A stretch of DNA of 55,250 bases from Coxiellaceae bacterium. GTDB lineage: Bacteria; Pseudomonadota; Gammaproteobacteria; Coxiellales; Coxiellaceae. Below are positions 28,822 to 36,876 of the stretch, piece by piece (the first letter of the stretch is position 1; every line of letters starts with the position of its first letter). The notes below the pieces were generated by a model. The model made no database searches. It worked only from the letters and a program-made list of their open reading frames with translations, and was not told the origin of the DNA. A program made the position numbers and the translations under genes. The DNA is taken from assembly GCA_029212925.1 (NCBI GenBank), contig JARGOB010000019.1, positions 1 through 55,250 on the forward strand, given 5' to 3'.

Positions 28822-28851
28822 CTGGCATCCTTGTCATCAACAAGGTACCAG
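28822..28851 (-). promoter_or_regulatory. Hairpin covering the Shine-Dalgarno, with CsrA-like site
   Basis: In the mRNA of the repeat-protein gene, CCUUGU pairs with ACAAGG (loop UGAUG), extended by CUGG with CCAG. The 3' arm holds ACAAGGAUG, which matches the CsrA selection consensus ACARGGAUG and contains the AAGGA ribosome site, 9 nt before the ATG. This layout fits translational repression. Confidence 0.45.
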
Positions 28852-28878
28852 CCTAATGCAATGACTTGGTTAGGTCAA

Positions 28879-30357
28879 TTAACAACAACCGAAACTAAGC
28901 GAACACCCGGTTTCCAAATCTTGCTTAGAAACCGCATGACCTTGCAAAGTCAGATCAACACGATTATGCAGACTCACCGCACGTGCATCACGTGATTTAC
29001 TAATCGCAATACTGCTCACAGCGATTGCTAATACATGGCCAAATACCGCTGCAATCGCAGGCACACCATGGAAACGTTTAGCCGTAAATACAGCACTAAA
29101 CAACAGGCCTTTAATCAACACCTCTTCCACACGATGACGCGTGCTTTCTTTCATGCCTATTTTACATAAGCCTAAGTGCACACGGCTGTCATTCACTCGA
29201 GGGTCTAGACCTTTACCCTGCAAACCGTCAACAGTATCCACCTTATCGACAACTGCTTTAGCCGTCAGTTCGTGGCCAGTGTGTTTCGCTAATGAAGTCA
29301 ATAAGCCTAAACCAAACATACCAATCAACGCGCTGGTTAACACTTTGCGATAATCATTATGCTCATTGGTCACCGCCAAGCTCGCCGACGCAATAAATGC
29401 ACCCACACTAAACACGGACAACAATAAACCTTTGCCTTTGATAGCTACCGAGTGGTCACCAACAGGATGAATAGATTTAGCACGACTTTGCTCGGCATAC
29501 ATCTCAACGATACCGGAGAAAATTTCCAGCACCATACCACCACCCAGCAATGCCAGATTATCATGCGCATGATGAGGATCATTTTCAGCTAATTGATGCG
29601 CGGCATAACTAATTAAAGCAGCTGAGGCAACATTCAAGGCATGCGCGATACGCGTACGAACGGTATGCGCATTGTTATGTTGAATAACCTCTTTATTGGC
29701 GCCTGATGCAGGTGTATATGTGGTAACAAGCTCCGGTGAATTTAATGCATGATCACGCAATTGATGCGCCGAACTCAATGTAGAATGCGCTCCTTTAATT
29801 TTGCGCAATAAGAAAAATCCTGCACAGGCCATCATACCAATAGAAATACTGTGTAACGCTTTATCTTTACCGGCCAGTGTTTCAGCCTCTTGGCCTTTCC
29901 AAGCAAAATACATACCGATAACCATAGAAGCCAACTCGCCCCATTCACCAACAAAAGTCGCTGCGACACTGCCGGCGGTTTTTGCTCGGCGTTTATTTTC
30001 CTGGCTAACATAGTTTTTCGCTTCGTTAACACCACGACGAAGATAACTTAACTCAAACTGAGGAATAGCTCGGGGTGCTACCGCAGCAGATGCAGAATGT
30101 GCAGCAGGTGGTGGTACCGCTACGGCATACTGTGGAGCCACTGGCGGTGGCAACTGACCCAATGTTGGATAGATGCCGTACTTTTGGCTTGGATCCACAT
30201 TAAATCGCTGCCATAACTCATCTGCTGAGCCATTCCATACCGGCGCTGATGGTGCTGGCATGCTTGTTGATGCTGGTGGCGCTACTGCTACAGCTGTTGA
30301 ACCACCCAATGGCGCATAGCCTCCATTAGCTGCAGGTGAGGCAGATCCTGATCTCAT
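28879..30357 (-). CDS. Multi-pass membrane protein with Ala/Pro-rich N-terminus, unknown function
   Basis: No family is recognised. With the ATG at 30357 (GGGAG site 7 nt upstream) the product has 492 residues. The first 100 are rich in Ala, Pro and Ser (low complexity). The rest holds several hydrophobic segments separated by soluble stretches with many His residues (for example AAHQLAENDPHHAHDN). The C-terminus is GCSLSFGCC, ending in two cysteines. The frame is open to a GTG at 30396, but that lies upstream of the predicted transcription start. The composition recalls exported proteins of intracellular bacteria; this is inference. Confidence 0.65.
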   Translation of the reverse strand: MRSGSASPAANGGYAPLGGSTAVAVAPPASTSMPAPSAPVWNGSADELWQRFNVDPSQKYGIYPTLGQLPPPVAPQYAVAVPPPAAHSASAAVAPRAIPQFELSYLRRGVNEAKNYVSQENKRRAKTAGSVAATFVGEWGELASMVIGMYFAWKGQEAETLAGKDKALHSISIGMMACAGFFLLRKIKGAHSTLSSAHQLRDHALNSPELVTTYTPASGANKEVIQHNNAHTVRTRIAHALNVASAALISYAAHQLAENDPHHAHDNLALLGGGMVLEIFSGIVEMYAEQSRAKSIHPVGDHSVAIKGKGLLLSVFSVGAFIASASLAVTNEHNDYRKVLTSALIGMFGLGLLTSLAKHTGHELTAKAVVDKVDTVDGLQGKGLDPRVNDSRVHLGLCKIGMKESTRHRVEEVLIKGLLFSAVFTAKRFHGVPAIAAVFGHVLAIAVSSIAISKSRDARAVSLHNRVDLTLQGHAVSKQDLETGCSLSFGCC

Positions 30358-30398
30358 AACTGAACTCCCACATTCGTTATTAATTGAATTAGCCACGC

Positions 30399-30427
30399 AC
30401 CATAGTGAACTATCAAAATTAAGTCAA
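30399..30427 (-). promoter_or_regulatory. Sigma70-type promoter of the membrane-protein gene
   Basis: On the minus strand TTGACT (30422-30427) is followed after exactly 17 bp by TATGGT (30399-30404). Transcription should start near 30392, giving a leader of about 35 nt to the ATG at 30357. This supports choosing that ATG over the GTG at 30396. Confidence 0.55.
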
Positions 30428-30515
30428 TCCACTTTGGTACGTTTAGTTTTTTTGGTGTTTATTTTATTTGGTAATATTAGAAACATAACAAACAGCTTCT
30501 TGGTATGGCTTAGGA

Positions 30516-30786
30516 CACAATAGTTACATATTGTAACGCTTAGCTGCGCGGTAAGGTTGGACGTTTAGTGTTACGAAAAAATGCGACGTGTATAGTGACA
30601 TACATAAGTATTTTTGAGTGACATTAAACGTTCAAGATTGTCCACAATAGTTACATATTGTAACGCTTATCTGCGCGGTAAGGTTGGACGTTTAGTGTTA
30701 CGAAAAAATGCGACGTGTATAGTGACATACATAAGTATTTTTGAGTGACATTAAACGTTCAAGATTACCAGCAGATAAGCGTTACA
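30516..30786. mobile_element. MITE-like element in two tandem 127-bp copies
   Basis: Two direct copies (30516-30642 and 30643-30766) are identical except for one base in the left inverted repeat. The second copy forms a 128-bp unit (30659-30786) bounded by perfect 16-bp terminal inverted repeats, TGTAACGCTTATCTGC on the left and its inverse at 30771-30786. The first copy has the left end but lacks the right one. There is no open reading frame inside. It looks like a non-autonomous element that inserted and then duplicated in tandem, directly next to the terminator of the small RNA. Confidence 0.65.
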
Positions 30787-30815
30787 AAAAAAAAGCCACT
30801 GAGAAAGTGGCTTTT
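30786..30815 (-). terminator. Intrinsic terminator of the small RNA
   Basis: A perfect 10-bp stem, AAAAGCCACT (30791-30800) with AGTGGCTTTT (30806-30815) and a 5-nt loop, is followed on the minus strand by a run of nine T (30794-30786). The U-tract overlaps the last base of the inverted-repeat element. Confidence 0.85.
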
Positions 30816-30986
30816 ATGTGATCTCCTGAGTATCCCTACCCGGCTGTGCTTCCTTGCACTGAGACCTATGACTATGTCATCCCTGTTTAATTACCTGAGC
30901 AATCCTTAAAAGTAAAACCATTGCGTGGAACTCCGTATCTCCCTGCCAACTTCCTTGTTGGTTTGAATCACTTTTAACCTTAAGGG
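30788..30986 (-). ncRNA. CsrA/RsmA-sequestering small RNA (CsrB/RsmY-like)
   Basis: The minus strand of this 800-bp gene-free gap encodes an RNA of about 200 nt with eight GGA motifs in about 165 nt (complements at 30824, 30833, 30851, 30880, 30903, 30932, 30940 and 30952). Two are presented in hairpin loops with the same sequence AAGGAA (stems CCAAC/GTTGG at 30946-30961 and GTGC/GCAC at 30846-30859), and several read (C/U)AGGGA or CAGGA. This is the signature of RNAs that titrate CsrA. An extended -10 promoter precedes it and a strong intrinsic terminator ends it. Such RNAs are switched on by GacA/LetA-type regulators. I see no clear palindromic GacA box upstream. Confidence 0.75.
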
Positions 30987-30992
30987 ACCTTC

Positions 30993-31020
30993 ACGATAGC
31001 ATAACTACCCTAGTAGACAA
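30993..31020 (-). promoter_or_regulatory. Promoter of the small RNA
   Basis: On the minus strand TTGTCT (31015-31020) lies 16 bp before TATCGT (30993-30998), which is preceded by TG (extended -10). The start of transcription would be near 30986. The match is moderate, in keeping with an activator-dependent gene. Confidence 0.45.
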
Positions 31021-31198
31021 GGCACTAATCATGGCCTAACAATGGATAATCTCATTCTTTAGATCAATTATAAAACCTATCCTTTTGATTACTTTGTATT
31101 TGACCCATTACAACAGATCATAAAATGATCAGTTTTTAATACATTACCCGGCGTGTATTGAGACATAGCTCACAAGAAAGTGGCATTATCACCTGTTA

Positions 31199-31744
31199 TT
31201 ACATCGGCATCATACGGCGCAGGATGTGATCTTTGTCCATAAATTGGTGTTTAAAAGCGGCCGCAATATGTATGCAACCGACCACAACCAAGGTCCAAGC
31301 ACAGGCCTGATGAATGCTGTCAAAAATTGCCGACAGTGGTTTGCTTTTAGGCACCCACGGTGCCATAACAGAAAACACACCAAACCAAGACGACGGATAC
31401 CCGGCCGCTGTCGACATGCACAAACCACTCAACGCCATCACTAAAACTAACGCATACAACAACACGTGACCAATGCGCGCAGCAACCTTTTCCCAATTCG
31501 GCATATCAACTGGCCAGTCCGGTTTGCGACTAAAGATGCCCCACACGATAAATAACACCGACAACACAAGTAAAGTCAGTCCAATGGATTTATGAATCAT
31601 CATTAAATTGCCTTGCATCGCTTTGCCGGCAATATCTTTACGAAAAAAACCAATCACAATTTGAGCTAACACACATAGGAAGATCACCCAGTGTAACAAT
31701 TTAGTTATTGCACCATATGATTCAGTGTTGTTGCGTAATGCCAT
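31199..31744 (-). CDS. Cytochrome b561
   Basis: This is a diheme membrane protein that passes electrons between quinol and an acceptor. The 181 residues have four membrane helices; H18, H51, H145 and H159 lie in helix positions suited to heme ligation (LLHWV, MMIHKSIG, DSIHQA, GCIHIAA). I chose the ATG at 31744 because GGAGAG lies just upstream and the length matches CybB-type proteins (about 176); the longer open frame to 31906 overlaps the opposite gene's leader. The physiological partner is not evident from the neighbours. Confidence 0.88.
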   Translation of the reverse strand: MALRNNTESYGAITKLLHWVIFLCVLAQIVIGFFRKDIAGKAMQGNLMMIHKSIGLTLLVLSVLFIVWGIFSRKPDWPVDMPNWEKVAARIGHVLLYALVLVMALSGLCMSTAAGYPSSWFGVFSVMAPWVPKSKPLSAIFDSIHQACAWTLVVVGCIHIAAAFKHQFMDKDHILRRMMPM

Positions 31745-31876
31745 ATTGCTCTCCATCGAAATGCAGCCTGTAAACCTAAACGAGAATTGGTGGCGGGTCA
31801 AGTTAAGCAGCGCTTTGATGCCAGTGATAAGCCTGTTAGCATAGGCAGTTATTTTATATTGTGGGAGATAAAAGAT

Positions 31877-32563
31877 ATGAAACAACCAACCGGCGAACAA
31901 TTGCATGAACGTTTATTAAATCTGCCATCAAGGGCAACCGGGACGCCGCAAATCTTTTATAACTTTAATCGAGAACTGATCCCTTCTTCATCACCGGGTA
32001 TAATGTTTGTCGCCGGCATGTTATTTAGCTTTAGCTTAGCCACCGGCTTACAAGATTTTTACATGCCACACTTTCAAAATAACAGTGAACCGCATGCTCA
32101 CTCTGGAGTCATCGCACATTTAGAATTACCTATTATCGCTGCTGTTTTTGCAACGACACTGTCCGTTACTGGTTATATGCTAGCCAATCAAGCCTCTGCA
32201 CCAGCGCATAAAAAAGAGTTGCATAAGCGCAATTTAATGGCTACTGGTCTTGGAATATTGCCAGGTGCGTTAGTGGGTATAATGGCAGACCTTTATAGCC
32301 ATAGATCACATTACGATGCCAACCCCGCCGCTGCTTTTTGTGCTGTCGGTGCTTTAACTGTTCTCGGTTTTTTTGCTGCTTGCATAGCAAATTGCGCCCG
32401 CCCAATGCCACATAGTTTTAGCTTGACACCTCGCATTGGTACTAGAGCCACAGGTATGCGTTTACCCACAATTGATGAACATCCGGATAAGGATCTTGAA
32501 GATGGTACAGTGCATCAGTTTACTCCTACCACCTATAAACTACAGCCACCACCGCGAATGTAA
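31877..32563 (+). CDS. Small membrane protein, unknown function
   Basis: No family is recognised. With the ATG at 31877 (GGGAG site 10 nt upstream) the product has 228 residues. There are four hydrophobic segments (about residues 42-60, 80-102, 120-140 and 155-172). A soluble acidic tail carries TIDEHPDKDLEDG and ends in Pro-Pro-Pro-Arg-Met. The open frame extends upstream to 31787 without a ribosome site. It is divergent from cytochrome b561 and upstream of the second giant helicase-like gene; no functional link can be seen. Confidence 0.65.
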   Translation: MKQPTGEQLHERLLNLPSRATGTPQIFYNFNRELIPSSSPGIMFVAGMLFSFSLATGLQDFYMPHFQNNSEPHAHSGVIAHLELPIIAAVFATTLSVTGYMLANQASAPAHKKELHKRNLMATGLGILPGALVGIMADLYSHRSHYDANPAAAFCAVGALTVLGFFAACIANCARPMPHSFSLTPRIGTRATGMRLPTIDEHPDKDLEDGTVHQFTPTTYKLQPPPRM

Positions 32564-32631
32564 TGCAAATGTAATCATATAGTTATGCAACACCCATGCA
32601 CACTAAACCGGCAATAAAAATTTCCTAACCC

Positions 32632-32651
32632 CTTAATACTACCTTAAAGAT
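32632..32651 (+). promoter_or_regulatory. PmrA-box-like repeat upstream of paralog 2
   Basis: CTTAATACT (32632-32640) and CTTAAAGAT (32643-32651) are separated by 2 bp, giving the 11-bp period of the Legionella/Coxiella PmrA box (cTTAATatT-N2-cTTAATatT). The site is 51 nt before the ATG, followed by an AT-rich stretch with TATAAT at 32659-32664. Confidence 0.45.
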
Positions 32652-32701
32652 AATAATATATAATTATTATATCATAATTTATTAGAATCATAGGTAGGGT
32701 T

Positions 32702-35700
32702 ATGCGTGAGAGCGACATTTTAATCACCCAGCAGTTGAAACGAAAAATGCAATCCAACGAGTTTTCACCTGTTGCTAAGGCGTTTGCACGCTTAGTCACC
32801 AATATTAAACAATGCTCCACAACCCATGGTGCGAAACTTGAACCAATCCAGGGGGATGTATTGTCCGCGCGGCTCAACGATAAAGCACGCTTGCTATTTA
32901 TAACCCACCAAAGACCCGGCCTGCAAAGCGCTTGCGTGCTACTCGATGTGCTATTAAATCACGAATACCACCGCTCAAAGTACAATCAACCCAACGCACG
33001 CAGGGATTTTTTATCTAAAAACGGCGCGGCAATTGAGGCATTACTAACCGATGACAAACCGTCCAAGCACCTATTCAGATTAACTGATGATATAACGGTT
33101 GGTGCCAGTACTGATGCCGTTGTAGCTGCTGGCTCTGATTCAGATGTAAGCGCTGGTGCTGGTGCTGGTGCTGGCGCGGGAGCTAGCACAGAAGCGCCTG
33201 TCTATTCCAAAGAAATCAATTTTTACCACCGTCAAATAGTCGTAACCTCTGCGCAGCAAAATGAGCACCTCAATGCCATATACCACAGAATTAACCATAA
33301 TCATCAATTTCTCGGCTTAATCGCCGGTGTACCCGGTTCTGGCAAAACACTATTAGCCTTTGTATTAACCGAACGATTGATGAGTGAGTCACACGCAAAG
33401 GCTTCAGCATCTCACATATTGTATGTCACCGAATCTGCTCCTTTGCGCGATATGATGCATGAACAGTGGCAACGATCTGCTTTATATACCGAGGAAAATC
33501 AATCAGCCGTACAATGTTGCTCTTATAGCGACATCATTACAAAAGCTGGTGCAATAATCGACGCAGATAAACTCGTCAATGATGACCACCTCATCACATT
33601 TTTTGCAAAGCAACAATCCAAGTACAACACCTCAACAAAAGCGCGTGGCACCCGCAGCGACACAACTGCTATTGCCATGTCTACCATGACGCCCGAGATC
33701 TTCTTACAAGAATGTTTAGTGATGTCGGGTTGTAAAACACTAGAAGCATATCAAGCATTAGGTGGCAATCATTCACAATTTCATGAAAATAAAGCACTGC
33801 AAAACATAGCATGGGATTGGTATCAAAAATATCAAGAACACTTAACGCACAGCGGCGCAATTAATCTAAAATTTACACCGTTTGACGTCAAACAATTACC
33901 TGAAGGGTCTATTGTATTTGTTGATGAGGCGCAAGATTACAGTCGTCATCAGTTAGATACACTGATGGCATGCGGTGCGAAAATCGTATTCAAGGGTGAC
34001 CATAATCAAGATTTATTGCACATATCGCACACCTTGGAATTCCTTAGGCTGCGCATTGAAAAATTACCGCGCCACCAAGGGTACCTTGCCAAATTAAATA
34101 CAACCTATCGTTGCTCGGTCAATGTAGCCAAAGTCGCTACAACGGTACTCGAATTAAAAAAGAAATTAACAGTTCATGGCTCTGATTTAGTCGATGATAA
34201 GGTAATAAGCATTCATGACAAGCAAGGGTCAATCTGTCGCAAGAAACCAAGTGATATCGAACAGATAAAAGCATGGTGTAGAAGCCCGCAAACAGCCGTG
34301 ATTTGCTTAGACGAACGAATGATCGACGACACAAAAAGACAGCTAGCAACTCCTCTTGTATTTAGCGTAAAACAAATAAAAGGTCTCGAATATCCACGCA
34401 TTGTTATATGGAATGCGATCACTATTGATTTAGCCAGGTCACTAGTCGCTCTCAGCAAACAAAAAACGGGGGAACGGTCTCACATCTCTGATGCAAATAA
34501 ACTACTAACTGAGTTGATCAACCATCTATTTACCGCCATTACACGTGCAGAAGTGGATGTGTCATTTATGCAATCAAGAAATCACCCTGTCGTCGATGAG
34601 CTATTTGAACTGCTAATGAAAAACATAGCGTCCGTAGCGGCTAGTGCAGAAACCACAGAAGAGCCAACGGCTGTGGATACAGAAAGCGCCTGGTTACGTG
34701 AAGCAGAACGATTAGCCGCTCACGGCCTTAGCCAGCAAGCAGATCAAATTGCACTTGAGCATAGCCATACCGGTGTCGCTAGTATTGCCAAGCCAGCAGC
34801 CACCGCTCCAGCACTGACGAGACCTACAATAAAAAAATCCAGTGGCCCTGCTGACTTAACCCTAACATTTAAAACAGCGGCTAAAGGCGGCAGGAAAGGC
34901 AAGAAGAAAAAATCACGATCAACCACAATAACGCTAAATCGAACACTAACACTAGCCCATGTGGAATTTTTAAGAGACGCTAACAGTCGTACAACATCAA
35001 TCATCACACCACGGCATATGTTATGGCTATTGAGTACAACGCATCGCACGCTTTATGCCGACTCAGCTAGCAGACTTGACTATATCAACATGTGCGCTTC
35101 CCTTATGAATACACTCGCTAAACGCTTGGGCACCGAGAGCAGTGAGTCAGGCATGCCATCCTATCATGCTTTGTTCACGGATGATGCGATGATAGATAAG
35201 ATGAAAAGTGACGCACTGGTTTTCGATCAAGCATTTATAAGTGACGTTATCTGTCAAGCTTTATCAAACAAAATAACTAAACGACTGGAAGTGCATCATG
35301 ATGCTACCAACAATAAATCACTGGTAGCAACCGCAGCACTCATCATCAGCTTCACCAGTATTCATAATGAAGCTTATAACCACGGTTTACTACAAGCATT
35401 ACGCAAAACTAACGCCACTCAACGACTTTCGATAACTTCACTGCTGACTTTTGAAAAAACTGCTTCAATTCACCTCTATCAACTGATGCAATACCCACAG
35501 TTCGCTGAATTTATCGTAGAGGATCTTAATCATCTCTACGCGGCAGATGTAATCCCGACAAGTCTATCCCATGTACTGATACTTGCTCCTGACATGCTAT
35601 CGCATTTATTTCACACTGCCATCACTTATAATGTAGAACCTTTCCATGATCTACTGCTAGCCCAGTCTAACCTAACGGTAGGTGACTATGACATGCCACT

Positions 35701-36697
35701 CATTCACGAAATGTTACACTATGCCCCTAATAAATGGAGTATATTATTCAACTACGCAAAACAACATGAGGCCTATAGAAAAATACTCATCAATGGATTA
35801 GAAGATACCAGTAATCCTTTGGGTCGTAATTTATTACATCTGTTTTTTTTAAAATTTTACAATCGTGATACACGACAACTAGATCAACTGCTCGAAATAT
35901 GCAGATTATTTCCGCGAATCAAGAAAGCCTTCTGTGATGCGATAGTGGAAGTTGATAAATTCGGCAATACACCACTTATAAATCTCTTAATGGTAGAAAG
36001 CAACGAATTTTTTGTTATTGTTGAAGCATGTATAAATACGCTCATTGAACTTTCCATTACTGATGAAGTATTTTACCCCGCATTTCTTAAAGCACTACAG
36101 ACTGCATCAAAAGACCTAGCGGAGACAAATAAACCGTCAGCAGTCATCACGCCTATCTCATATATTACAGCGTGCGCTAAGCAGTCATTTCGATTGTTTC
36201 TACAGCTTGCTACTCTACAACCAACCATGCGCGACGAACTAATCACGCAACTTTATAAAGTAAAATTTTATTCTCGAGGCGAAGAGTATACGCAGCTAGA
36301 AACATTTAATATTGATTTAATGAATAATGACAGACTTACAGCTGAGGCATATATTGAAATAATGCACCAAATAAAAAGCTTAGCTGAAGAAATACCACAG
36401 TCACCACGATCACCGCTAAGTATCATGGCCAACCTAGTAATCAATCAAGTAGATGAGTTAAAAAAACAAGTCATCATTGATCTCAAAGAAGTAGTGCTTA
36501 GTGACACATCAAGTGAAGAAGCTAAAGCTCATGCCGCCGAAGCTTTACCATTATTAGAAGCATCGACTCGCAGCCCAACACCTGCTACGGATAGCGTCAG
36601 CTTTTTTGTGCCACCCCGTGTGGAAGCCAGTGTCGGCGTGGGTGTCGGTGCCGGGACTGGTCCTAGCGACACAATTAGCACCACGCCCACGAAATAG
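32702..36697 (+). CDS. Giant RelE-like/superfamily 1 helicase fusion, paralog 2
   Basis: The 1331-residue paralog of the gene at 19856 has the same order of parts. A RelE-like module lies at about 40-95 (GAKLExI...VLSARL...RLL...LLNHEY). A low-complexity (Ala-Gly)n linker sits at 151-160. The superfamily 1 helicase core has Walker A GVPGSGKT (209-216), Walker B VFVDEAQD (405-412), KGDHNQD (431-437), TYRC (468-471), QIKGLEYPRI (558-567) and LFTAITRAE (609-617). A basic KGGRKGKKKKSRS stretch (728-740) precedes about 590 helical residues. All core motifs are intact, unlike paralog 1. No signal peptide is seen. The basic linker could be a nuclear localisation signal if the protein enters a host cell; this is inference. 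Confidence 0.7.
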   Translation: MRESDILITQQLKRKMQSNEFSPVAKAFARLVTNIKQCSTTHGAKLEPIQGDVLSARLNDKARLLFITHQRPGLQSACVLLDVLLNHEYHRSKYNQPNARRDFLSKNGAAIEALLTDDKPSKHLFRLTDDITVGASTDAVVAAGSDSDVSAGAGAGAGAGASTEAPVYSKEINFYHRQIVVTSAQQNEHLNAIYHRINHNHQFLGLIAGVPGSGKTLLAFVLTERLMSESHAKASASHILYVTESAPLRDMMHEQWQRSALYTEENQSAVQCCSYSDIITKAGAIIDADKLVNDDHLITFFAKQQSKYNTSTKARGTRSDTTAIAMSTMTPEIFLQECLVMSGCKTLEAYQALGGNHSQFHENKALQNIAWDWYQKYQEHLTHSGAINLKFTPFDVKQLPEGSIVFVDEAQDYSRHQLDTLMACGAKIVFKGDHNQDLLHISHTLEFLRLRIEKLPRHQGYLAKLNTTYRCSVNVAKVATTVLELKKKLTVHGSDLVDDKVISIHDKQGSICRKKPSDIEQIKAWCRSPQTAVICLDERMIDDTKRQLATPLVFSVKQIKGLEYPRIVIWNAITIDLARSLVALSKQKTGERSHISDANKLLTELINHLFTAITRAEVDVSFMQSRNHPVVDELFELLMKNIASVAASAETTEEPTAVDTESAWLREAERLAAHGLSQQADQIALEHSHTGVASIAKPAATAPALTRPTIKKSSGPADLTLTFKTAAKGGRKGKKKKSRSTTITLNRTLTLAHVEFLRDANSRTTSIITPRHMLWLLSTTHRTLYADSASRLDYINMCASLMNTLAKRLGTESSESGMPSYHALFTDDAMIDKMKSDALVFDQAFISDVICQALSNKITKRLEVHHDATNNKSLVATAALIISFTSIHNEAYNHGLLQALRKTNATQRLSITSLLTFEKTASIHLYQLMQYPQFAEFIVEDLNHLYAADVIPTSLSHVLILAPDMLSHLFHTAITYNVEPFHDLLLAQSNLTVGDYDMPLIHEMLHYAPNKWSILFNYAKQHEAYRKILINGLEDTSNPLGRNLLHLFFLKFYNRDTRQLDQLLEICRLFPRIKKAFCDAIVEVDKFGNTPLINLLMVESNEFFVIVEACINTLIELSITDEVFYPAFLKALQTASKDLAETNKPSAVITPISYITACAKQSFRLFLQLATLQPTMRDELITQLYKVKFYSRGEEYTQLETFNIDLMNNDRLTAEAYIEIMHQIKSLAEEIPQSPRSPLSIMANLVINQVDELKKQVIIDLKEVVLSDTSSEEAKAHAAEALPLLEASTRSPTPATDSVSFFVPPRVEASVGVGVGAGTGPSDTISTTPTK

Positions 36698-36721
36698 GTT
36701 GATTATTTGGTTATCTGACTG

Positions 36722-36780
36722 GATCCCGGATCGGGGTCCGGGATGACAAACTCGGGTCCGGGATGACAAACTCGGGTCCG
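36722..36780. repeat. Dispersed hairpin repeat with tandem extension, copy 2
   Basis: The first 40 bp repeat the hairpin unit at 28-62 nearly base for base (ATCCCGGA/TCCGGGAT stem). Then the 20-bp unit beginning GGATGACAAACTC is repeated in tandem (36741-36760 and 36761-36780). It lies between the convergent ends of paralog 2 and secF. Confidence 0.75.
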
Positions 36781-36876
36781 GACGGAAGTAAAGCGCAGCG
36801 TAGTGGAACGAAGCGAGCCATGAAGTAAAATAGATACGCTGTTCGCCTAGGTGCTGATTACATAGTCATGATACAA

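Noticed and set aside
30516..30786. Direct repeats considered as a CRISPR array
   Set aside because: There are only two long copies without spacers, with terminal inverted repeats and no cas genes.
30788..30986. Gap RNA considered as 6S RNA
   Set aside because: The long closing stem and central bubble of 6S are missing, while GGA-loop hairpins point to the CsrB/RsmY class.
31111..31140. GATCAT/ATGATC stem with short T run as a terminator of cytochrome b561
   Set aside because: The stem is only 6 A/T-rich pairs and the T run is on the wrong strand for that gene.
31787..31876. 30-codon N-terminal extension of the small membrane protein
   Set aside because: It has no ribosome site and lies opposite the leader of cytochrome b561; the ATG at 31877 has a GGGAG site.
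33152..33181. GCTGGT hexanucleotide run in paralog 2 as a phase-variable repeat
   Set aside because: Six-base units keep the reading frame, so slippage would only change the length of an Ala-Gly linker.
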